Source of the DNA: Botryococcus braunii
Lineage: Eukaryota > Chlorophyta > Trebouxiophyceae
Direction of reading: 5' to 3'
Assembly (NCBI GenBank): GCA_002005505.1
Contig: KV908661.1
Location: 8,639 to 37,061, forward strand
DNA length: 28,423 bases
The position numbers were made by a program, and so were the translations under genes. The first letter of the stretch is position 1. The number at the start of each line of letters is the position of its first letter. Below the pieces are notes generated by a model. It searched no databases, was not told where the DNA came from, and was given only the letters and a program-made list of their open reading frames with translations. Below are positions 21,422 to 28,423 of the stretch, in pieces.

Positions 21422-21650
21422 GATAGCGAGCAAGGAACAATACAACGCGCACCTGGCAAGTGAGGAAGTGAGGCGGCTGGAGGGGCAACTGATGGGCCTG
21501 GAACGGGAGCACTGTCTGAAGTCTCAGCCGGCTGAGCAACGCGCTGTCACTCAAGGCATGGACATTGGCGGGAGAGTTCCCTGGCACCCAGCGGGATGCC
21601 TGGACATTGCTGACGCTTCCGCAATCCGCGAAAAGGCAGGATTACTTTCA
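21422..21650 (+). CDS. Coiled-coil-like exon of the SAM gene (3' boundary uncertain)
   Basis: After the acceptor GAGAGTTCGCAG the exon begins with G, which completes the AT left by the previous exon to give Met. It continues IASKEQYNAHLASEEVRR, then LEGQLMGLEREHCLK, a charged heptad-like helix. The next confident exon starts at phase 0, so this exon must end at phase 0. The best such donor I see is TTTCA|GTACCC after 21650, which is not a strong site; earlier GTGAGG at about 21466 is also at phase 0 but would remove most of the helix. The start is well supported and the end is provisional. Confidence 0.65.
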
Positions 21651-22396
21651 GTACCCGCTTACCTTCAGTTCACGAAGTCCAAATACATGACTGTGGAATC
21701 GTGTGTGGAATCGCATGGAATCGGGTTGTGACATTGGAAGGCCCCTATAGGCCGCTATAGCTAGCGAGTTAAAAACGTATAATGTGCGTATATGTGAGTA
21801 TGATATCCACGTCGAAGGCCCCCCTTCTTATTTAGGATCCCTGGCCAGGTGTCCGCACAGTCCTCTTGCAGATTGCATTCACTTTCTGTGGGGCTTGACA
21901 GCATTATGCGGAGCCGGAGGAAGATGGATGCATGTTTTGTTGCGCTTGGTCATTGTAGGCTCTAGATTGGGGGTGTCTCGCCAAATGCTATTTGTGGCGA
22001 TTGAGAGGGTGGGAAGGGGGGAGCGGGGGAGGAGAAGGTAAAGAAATAGCCGTGGAAGAAAAAGGAGAAAAAGAAGATGATGATGATGATGATGATGGTG
22101 AGGACTTCGATTATTCTACTAGCAGCAGCGTTGTCGTTTTGTACTAGTAGCAGCGATGCCGTTTTGTTGTCCACGGCATTTCTTTGTTTCTGGTCTTTAT
22201 CTATCATGCTTGCGACGTGTATCAGTTTACAATCACCACTGCAAATCTGCAACATATGCAATCTATCTTTCAGCCTAGACCACACATCAAACCAAGCAGA
22301 ATCTTTTGCAATCTGCTTCTTGGTTATGTCCGTGGTTGGTGCAAGCGTTGGCTTATGGGTCTGCGGACAATTCTCCTTACTCAATACTGCATGCAG
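21651..22396 (+). other. Inferred intron
   Basis: It ends AATACTGCATGCAG. It contains a short GAT triplet repeat (about 22075-22096) and no convincing exon. Confidence 0.5.
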
Positions 22397-22513
22397 GACC
22401 AAGCAGAGCAACGAAAGAACCGAAGGAGCCTGCGTCCCGACGACTCCTGGTCTGGCCCATGTTTTCTTGAAAGGCTGGAGCATGACCTTGCCACGCGGCA
22501 CTTCCGCTTAAAG
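22397..22513 (+). CDS. Small internal exon of the SAM gene
   Basis: This 39-codon exon is at phase 0 at both ends, from CTGCATGCAG to the donor CTTAAAG|GTGATT. The product starts DQAEQRKNRRSLRPDDSW and ends FLERLEHDLATRHFRLK, basic then amphipathic and probably coiled coil. It fits the phase of the next exon (also 0). No domain is recognised. Confidence 0.68.
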
Positions 22514-23098
22514 GTGATTCAGGGGTCAGCTTTAGCCTCAGCTCAAAGCGCTGACTGGGATCAGAAGCAAATGCACCTTGAGCACGTGGAAGTACATGCG
22601 CGTGCTACATGCGTACAACATAGTTCATAATGCAACACTACATTCTCTTACTACATTCTCACTACACTCTACATTCTCATTCTTCTATTGCTATGTAGCA
22701 GAGCATGTATGTTTCTTTTTGTCTATTTGTGCTGCCATGCATCATTTTGATCATGTTTCTGCTTTGGAAATTAGCGCGCGCTTGGCATGCCCCCTGTGAG
22801 CTTTCCATATGGCATTTCCATGCATCTCCATTGGCATTTCCAAGCATGCTCTAGATCAGTACTTCACCATCCCGGGGTCCTGGAATCCCAGGGCCCCCCC
22901 CCCCCCTTCCCAATCTTCCCGCACACGTACGCATGGTGTACGCTCGTTCACAAACCAGGTGGATGCACGTAAACACGTGATCCATCTTGGAAGGCTATCT
23001 CCCTATGCCTGTTGTGTACTCCAATCACCCTTACTCTGTACGTGTGTGGAACCTCACGTGAGAAGAGTATACTGAGTCCCGCTGCTTGGTGGAGTCAG
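22514..23098 (+). other. Inferred intron
   Basis: It begins GTGATTC and ends GGTGGAGTCAG. A C run lies at 22894-22906. Repeated TACATTCTC motifs occur near 22631-22675. I see no exon inside. Confidence 0.6.
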
Positions 23099-23332
23099 GA
23101 TTTGGAACAGCGTGTAAGGGCGCAGGAGCATGGCCCAACTCCTGGGAGAAGCAAGGAAGGGCAAAACTCTATTCCGAGTTCTTTGTCAGCAGTGGGTGAA
23201 TGCATCCGCACAAGAACTGACATTGATACGAGCGGCTTTGGAAACATTCGAGAGACCTGTTCTCCTGACATCCTCACCTCTTCAATCGCTGCTGCAGCAG
23301 CTGCAATTGATGATGCTGTTAATCGCTACCAG
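23099..23332 (+). CDS. Internal exon of the SAM gene with poly-Ala patch
   Basis: This 78-codon exon is at phase 0 at both ends, from GGAGTCAG to the donor CGCTACCAG|GTGTGC. The product starts DLEQRVRAQEHGPTPGRSKE, continues Ser/Thr-rich, then has an SSIAAAAAAIDDAVNRYQ helix. The first dozen residues continue the charged coiled-coil style of the preceding exon. A second frame is also partly open but lacks matching phases. Confidence 0.7.
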
Positions 23333-23391
23333 GTGTGCATGAACCTTTCAACCTTAACACATAACGCATGAAAACCTCCTACGCTCTCCTT

Positions 23392-23521
23392 CTGCTTCTT
23401 CCTCCTCCTCCTCCTCCTCCTCCTCCTCCTCCTCCTCCTCCTCCTCCTTCTCCTCCTCTTCCTCCTCCTCTCCTCCTCCTCCTCCTTCCGCTCTTGTTGC
23501 TGCCGCTTCTTCCTTCTCCAG
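23392..23521 (+). repeat. (TCC)n-rich pyrimidine tract ending in a splice acceptor
   Basis: About 130 bases of TCC/CTT repeats, almost pure pyrimidine, run straight into CTTCTCCAG at 23513-23521. The opposite-strand poly-Glu and plus-strand poly-Pro/Leu frames are artefacts. It gives an exceptionally long polypyrimidine tract. Confidence 0.93.
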
Positions 23522-23698
23522 ATGCTGAAGTCCCTCTTTACAGGTGGAGGTCCTCTCCATCTGCTTAGTGCAATCTTAAGCTTTTACGATTGCCGTGGCC
23601 ACCATGGTTTTTATTTACTGGACAAAAGTGAAACCGCAATAGCAAGAGTGAGGCCCTCAACCCCAGGGATCCTGTTAGCCTCGCTTAGCATCCGTCAG
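23522..23698 (+). CDS. Candidate exon, possibly an optional cassette
   Basis: A 177-base segment at phase 0 at both ends runs from the TCC-tract acceptor to the donor CGTCAG|GTAACC. It reads MLKSLFTGGGPLHLLSAIL, then FYDCRGHHGFYLLDKSE. Because both neighbours also meet at phase 0, including or skipping it keeps the frame, as expected for a cassette exon. Composition is less charged than in neighbouring exons, so it is less certain to be coding. A second donor AGA|GTGAGG at 23649 is also at phase 0. Confidence 0.45.
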
Positions 23699-23778
23699 GT
23701 AACCAGGTTGGATCTATACCGACAAATTGTGGACACCACGACGTCGACCCTTACTGACGTGCACTGCTGCTAATGCAG

Positions 23779-23942
23779 GGAGAGTTTGGCCTGAGTGACA
23801 GGCAGGCAGATGGGCTAAGGTCCAGGAGCGGAAAGGCCAAGGTGGAAGCGTTTGTTCGATGCGTCCAGAGTCACATGTTCATGGAGAGGTACAGACAGGA
23901 TCTGGATTCAAGGAATGACCGCCTAAAGGCTGTCCGGGACAA
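23779..23942 (+). CDS. Charged helical exon of the SAM gene
   Basis: After CTAATGCAG the exon starts at phase 0 with GEFGLSDRQADGLRSRSGKA, continues VEAFVRCVQSHMFMERYRQ and ends SRNDRLKAVRD plus two bases of a Lys codon, at the donor GACAA|GTGGTA. That donor is weaker than consensus, but the alternative two bases later would create a stop with the next exon. The composition strongly suggests an alpha-helical scaffold segment. Confidence 0.72.
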
Positions 23943-24043
23943 GTGGTACGCCTCACTTTCATTAAATCACTATCGTAATAGACAAATGCTCTGTTGTTGT
24001 CAATGACAGCAGAGTGGCGTAAATGTGTGTCCCCATGCTGCAG

Positions 24044-24108
24044 AGCACCTCATGCGCTTTTCTTGTACAGCGATTTTGAAGAAGTTTCCTGGCCCTTCAC
24101 TTTTCATG
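24044..24108 (+). CDS. Probable short exon of the SAM gene (3' end uncertain)
   Basis: After CCCATGCTGCAG the first base completes the Lys codon, then the frame reads APHALFLYSDFEEVSWPFTF. The frame stays open to a TGA near 24137. The donor CATG|GTGATG after 24108 leaves one base, which matches the two-base start at 24981 (giving Ala). Alternative phase-0 donors GAA|GTTGGT and ATG|GTTTGA further on would add GDEEVGFM. The segment reads convincingly as protein. Confidence 0.5.
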
Positions 24109-24980
24109 GTGATGAGGAAGTTGGTTTCATGGTTTGAGCGATCTTCAATTGCTTCTAAGCTTTCTATTTCTCTTCATCGCCATCTCTTTGGAAGCCTCAC
24201 GTGCACTGCTCCAATTGGCGTCCTTGTTTCCCATACCCCGGTCACCCTCCTTATGGTCTGCAGACTCGTTATTCGGCCGATGTTTTGGCTTGAACTCTCG
24301 TCAGCCTGCCAGGTTGCTGCAGGCGGTGGCACCTGTTGTACCACGGATTTGTAATCAAATGAAGTTGAGAGGCCCAATGTCCAGGCTTTGGGAGCTTAAT
24401 GGTTGTATTCAAATCTGGAGTACGAGTGGGATTTTGGGTCTGAGGTGGGGTGGGGGGGCAAATTCAAGGCTTCGGAGGAGAACTTGTAATAAACTTCACA
24501 AATATTTGTGCGTGTTCTGCTGAAGAAACACACATGCAGCAGCTCGTCCAAACCAGCATAACGCCTTCAACTGTCGTAAACACCGTTGGGGACAGGATTG
24601 GGGTAGTTGGGCCCGAGATTGGCTGGGAACTGGCAGCCATCCAGTGTTGACCAGGCCTGCAGGGGACATAATAGACAGAAAGAAAGAACACACACACACA
24701 CACACACACTCACACTCACACTCACACACACACGCACACGCACACGTAGGCACGCACGCAGGCACGCACGCATGTGCAGATATTCTCTGCAGCTGTCTAT
24801 GAACATTTCGAACGGATTAATGCTTTTTGGACGTGATTCCATTCTATCTTCCTAGAGACTTTATACGCATGAGCTAGACGGAAGCTGCCATACAGATGAG
24901 CTAGACGGAAGACACGCTTCATGGCTATTAGGAAGACAGGAAAATAATACAGTCAGAAACGGTTACACTAAAGCAAGCAG
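24109..24980 (+). other. Inferred intron region, one possible further exon
   Basis: Near 24540-24645 the plus strand reads VVNTVGDRIGVVGPEIGWEL after an ACATGCAG acceptor-like site. This is protein-like but short, with only weak donors, so I do not call it. A CA array with CG steps occupies about 24688-24765. A 16-bp direct repeat ATGAGCTAGACGGAAG occurs at 24869-24884 and 24896-24911. Confidence 0.4.
24688..24765. repeat. Interrupted (CA)n with CG steps
   Basis: CA units with CACTCA and GCACACG interruptions, ending in GCACGCAGGCACGCACGC. Confidence 0.95.
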
Positions 24981-25290
24981 CCATGGATGCTCTGGGGGGA
25001 TTCAGGTTGCGCTTGCAAATGTACGATACAGAACCCCCAAAGGGCCGATTGGCACTGTTTCATAAGCCCAGAAAAACTGTGGAGCAGAAGGAAAAGGAAG
25101 ATCTCAAAACAGCAGGCGCTCACTTTTCCGAATGCGGTTGGCCTGTCAGCACCGATGGGGAGGGGTGGGAGGCGGCCGAGCCGCTCTTTAACGCACTTTT
25201 GGAGCGCGCAGTCAGGATCTGCGAGGCGAGGTCGGAGGAGATCACGCGAGGCGTCACAAGCTACAATCCCAACCATGACCTGTGCGTCCA
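24981..25290 (+). CDS. Internal exon of the SAM gene (boundaries approximate)
   Basis: The plus-strand frame is open and protein-like from about 24981 (after AAGCAAGCAG): ALGGFRLRLQMYDTEPPKG, then HKPRKTVEQKEKEDLK, then FNALLERAVRICEARSEEI. It is charged and helical, like the neighbouring exons. The acceptor is purine-rich and so weak; a start two bases before the ATG at 24983 matches the phase of the 24044-24108 exon. The 3' end must be at phase 0; GGC|GTCACA near 25252 and TGC|GTCCAT near 25285 qualify but neither is strong. The frame stops at 25352-25354 if not spliced. Confidence 0.6.
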
Positions 25291-25607
25291 TCCCTCATAT
25301 GCATTGCCTGCATTCCCACATTGTCTCAGCAGGCTCACCCGTTATCCCTCATGAGACCACGGGATTACATGTGACCAAACTGATGTCGTGCTCTGCCGGT
25401 CAGCGGGCGCGGTGGCGTGCACAGAGAGATTAAAAGTAACCGTCAAATTTGTGGTTTAATGGATACGCTTGATGAAACCCACATGCAAATAAACTGACAC
25501 ATTGTTTAGCGCTTGGTGCTCTGCACAGCTGTTTTTCCTTCAAGTTTGGCCTAAATGAAGGGAATCTCCAAGGGGCAGTCGAATTCAGGGCCAGTCAGAC
25601 GAAATCT

Positions 25608-25665
25608 TGCCCATTTCCTTGCGATTTGTTCCAGTGCACTGGTGCAAGTCGCAAGGAAATGGGCA
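25608..25665. repeat. 17-bp-arm hairpin with a nested 12-bp palindrome
   Basis: TGCCCATTTCCTTGCGA (25608-25624) is the exact reverse complement of TCGCAAGGAAATGGGCA (25649-25665). The 24-base loop holds the perfect palindrome CCAGTGCACTGG (25631-25642). Confidence 0.97.
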
Positions 25666-25754
25666 GCTTTCGTATAGAAATGATTCCGCATGGATATCCC
25701 AAAGAAATGCATCACCATATGGGCACGCTTTACATGTTACGATTGACCTTGTGT

Positions 25755-25895
25755 TCCCTTCTCTTCTCTGTCTTGTCTTCTCATATGTGCCCACGTCTTT
25801 TCTTCTCTTCCCTGTCTTGTCTTCCCACATGTGCACACGTGTTCCCACGTGTACCCTTCTCTTCTCTGTCTCGTCTTCCCACATGTACATCATCT
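25755..25895 (+). repeat. Three imperfect pyrimidine-rich tandem repeats
   Basis: The unit CTTCTCTTCTCTGTCTTGTC followed by TTCCCACATGTGC-type sequence occurs three times with a period of about 47-52 bases. Each unit ends near an ACATGT or CACGTG-type E-box-like motif. The minus strand is open across it as a repeated 'KRR..VG' peptide, probably by chance. Confidence 0.88.
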
Positions 25896-26244
25896 CTCCT
25901 GCTTCAGAAGCTTTGAGTCTGGGAAGCCCACGCATAACGCCTCTTTCCATACTTCACAGGGCCACTCCCTCTCCATCCATCCTTTGTCATAGCCACGTCT
26001 GACCTAGCTGGTCTATAGTCGGATGACTAGCATTTTCACGAATCCAAGCAGGAGCCCTCATTAGGTTACCTCAAGTGCACATGTGTTTTGCACATCCCAT
26101 CATGCCCTGTGGGCTAGAAAGATGTAATGATTTTGCTTTAGAAGAGTTGGATTTAAAAGACCAACCCAATTTCTTCCAGCTACATATGTCACACCCGGCA
26201 AGCAGACTGCCAATCCTCTTCCTCCTCCTCTTTTTCTTCTTCAG

Positions 26245-26535
26245 GCTTTCCCACCTGCAAGATACCGGAATGGGTGCAGAGACTCGTTGGATCAGCTGCA
26301 AGCAGCTGCGCTCAAAGAGCGAGATTTGCTGACAAGGTCGGAACGAGGAACCGCCAAGCAAGAGGCTAAGGCAGGAGGCCAGGGCTATCCACATGCTTGC
26401 GGCAACCTGGAACCTGGACAGCAAGCATCGCCAACTACCGGCACGCAAGTGCCCCTTCAGAGAACGCTGGAGCTGTTGGGCTCCTGCCGCAAGGACGAGC
26501 TTCAGAAACTGCTGAAGTTGCAAGGGAAGCTCAAG
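26245..26535 (+). CDS. Charged helical exon of the SAM gene
   Basis: This 97-codon exon is at phase 0 at both ends. A strong acceptor (CCTCTTTTTCTTCTTCAG) leads into AFPPARYRNGCRDSLDQLQA, then ALKERDLLTRSERGTAKQEA, a Gly/Thr/Pro linker, and RKDELQKLLKLQGKLK before the donor CTCAAG|GTCCTT. An alternative donor TACAG|GTACTT at 26550 would add five codons and end with two bases, pairing with an alternative acceptor of the next exon. The two helical segments look like coiled coil. Confidence 0.75.
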
Positions 26536-27182
26536 GTCCTTGGGGTATACAGGTACTTCCAACCGTTTGAGGCTCACCACTTCAGCCTGTAGGGTTTGGC
26601 ATCAAACTTGCATGGAACACAGCGACTTGCATGGGCCCCTTAACCACGGTCGCTCTCTCACAATAGCAGTCTTTCATGAACGCGGAGTTTTTCATCGTTA
26701 ACATTTGCATGATGAGGTGCGAGCTCATCATGTTAGGTTCCACGAAGCATCAGCTCCAGATGGCATCTGGGGATCTTCCTTTGGAAGCTTGGACATTGAG
26801 TAGGACTTAGAGCCGTGGTTTCCAGCTAACATTTAGCCCATAGCAACTGTTACTGAGAAGAAGCTCGAGTTTCTTCGCAGAAATCCAAGAAGCTTCAGAT
26901 TAAGGCGTCTTGGATGGCTCTCGGAGCGTTGGAATGAGCAGGATTCGGAAGCAGTACAAGCTGACGGGCTGGATTGTGCCGTGGTCTCAACACACTCCTG
27001 CTGTAGCTCTGCTCACGTCGTTGTCGTTTTCCATGGCTACGTTGGAGCAATGAGGGGTTTCAGAAGGTAAATCAGGTCATTGCTTTGGCTAACCCTGGGG
27101 GGGAGGTGACGAGGCAACAGTTTAGAAGTCACAAGTAACAAATCATTTTTTGTTGGATTGTTCAAGGGCCTTGAGCACGCAG
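26536..27182 (+). other. Inferred intron
   Basis: It begins GTCCTTGG and ends GAGCACGCAG behind a T-rich tract (TCATTTTTTGTTGG). No exon, array or strong hairpin is seen inside. Confidence 0.65.
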
Positions 27183-27343
27183 CGCTTTGTTGAGTTCACA
27201 AAGGAGGACCTCCGCAAGAGGGAAGCTAAGGCGGAAGCTGCTTTGGCCAAGATGCAGACGCCTCCCCGTTTCATATCCCGCTCCCAGCAGGAAGGCTTCT
27301 TTGCGCGACTCCTCGCTGACACCGAACGTCGTATGAAGTCTCG
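27183..27343 (+). CDS. Penultimate exon of the SAM gene, FxRLLxDxERR motif
   Basis: This 161-base exon starts at phase 0 after GCACGCAG and ends with two bases at the strong donor TCTCG|GTAACT. The product reads RFVEFTKEDLRKREAKAEAA, then MQTPPRFISRSQQEGFFARL, then LADTERRMKS. The 'F..RLL.D.ERR' helix after a PPRF turn resembles helices seen in many cytoskeletal or centrosomal proteins of protists, but I cannot assign a family. An alternative acceptor TTCAAG at 27167 would add GCCTTGAGCACGCAG in frame. Confidence 0.8.
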
Positions 27344-28194
<851 letters not shown>

Positions 28195-28300
28195 GGAATG
28201 CTTGACGCAACAAGCCAAGGAGGCCGAAATTGCAAGGCTGACCGGGAAGCCCAAGCAGCCCCAAAGAGCGCAGTCTGTTCCTCCACGTTCGGCTCCTTGA
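28195..28300 (+). CDS. Terminal exon of the SAM gene with stop codon
   Basis: After TGTGTGTTGCAG the first base completes an Arg codon with the previous exon. The frame then reads ECLTQQAKEAEIARLTGKPK and ends VPPRSAP followed by TGA at 28298-28300. The helix continues from the FxRLLxDxERR segment of the preceding exon, which supports the join. The last dozen residues are Pro/Arg/Ser-rich and likely disordered. Confidence 0.8.
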
Positions 28301-28423
28301 CACATATGTCCGAAGTGCATGGACCTTCGGTCCAGTGTACACAGTGTCTGGCGTCAACTTCGACAGTGTAATGAATGTACAAAACCGCATTTGCAAACAG
28401 TTCATCAACAAATGTTTTGAGGT
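28301..28423 (+). other. Start of the 3' UTR of the SAM gene
   Basis: Non-coding after the stop. A small hairpin TGGACCTTCGGTCCA lies at 28319-28333. TGTAA, a polyadenylation signal used in green algae, occurs at 28367-28371, but a single pentamer proves nothing. The window ends here. Confidence 0.5.

Larger units (their letters stand above)
25291..26244 (+). other. Inferred intron with a nested hairpin and pyrimidine-rich repeats
   Basis: It ends in a textbook CTTTTTCTTCTTCAG acceptor. It contains the 17-bp-arm hairpin at 25608-25665 and the three-copy CTTCTCTTC...ACATGTG repeat at about 25755-25895. No exon is seen. Confidence 0.6.

Noticed and set aside
22077..22511. 144-codon plus-strand frame starting with poly-Met
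   Set aside because: The start is a GAT triplet repeat and the frame differs from the splice-supported exon at 22397-22513.
26071..26580. 169-codon minus-strand open frame
   Set aside because: It lies antisense to a splice-supported charged exon on the plus strand and has the Leu/Ser-rich composition typical of a shadow frame.

Overview
This is a eukaryotic nuclear genomic window. The coding signal is broken into short open segments that end at GT and begin after AG, their reading phases chain together, and the segments are separated by introns of about 0.1 to 1.8 kb. There is no ribosome-binding-site or operon logic. Very long dinucleotide arrays (CA/TG, GA/TC), homopurine tracts, homopolymer runs and many short palindromes fill the rest. 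The lineage cannot be fixed from sequence alone. My best guess, from memory of similarly repeat-laden gene models, is a streptophyte (charophyte-type) green alga; this is weak inference.

Layout. 1-398 is a compound microsatellite. 399-4091 is non-coding but unusually rich in perfect palindromes and hairpins. 4092-7244 is the well supported 3' part of a minus-strand gene: three exons (7244-6535, 5784-5530, 5067-4092 with stop) whose phases match at both junctions. Further upstream exons of the same gene are likely at 8765-8655 and 10755-10534, and possibly at 11533-11284. The encoded protein is Ser/Pro/Tyr-rich with short degenerate RSxT-type repeats and no firmly recognised domain. 11.5-18.4 kb is mostly intergenic: tandem repeats, a 29-bp-arm foldback, a long TTC array, a poly(A) run, and a few coding-like islands that I cannot assign.

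18450-28300 is the 3' part of a plus-strand gene. Its first recognisable exons (18450-18546 and 20061-20359) encode a SAM (sterile alpha motif) domain split by a 1.5 kb intron. Downstream exons encode Ser/Pro-rich linker, charged and probably coiled-coil segments, and a C-terminus with an FxRLLxDxERR-like motif, ending at a TGA at 28298-28300. SAM domains are generally oligomerisation or protein-interaction modules, so a scaffold role is plausible but inferred. The 5' end of this gene is not identified.

The two genes lie on opposite strands with their 5' ends facing each other across about 7 kb. Nearly all of the large microsatellites from 5.9 kb onward fall inside inferred introns. The most unusual material is structural: nested palindromes, a miRNA- or MITE-like foldback, a TG/CA intronic foldback, a 24-25 bp minisatellite, and an intronic TCC array that forms the pyrimidine tract of a splice acceptor.
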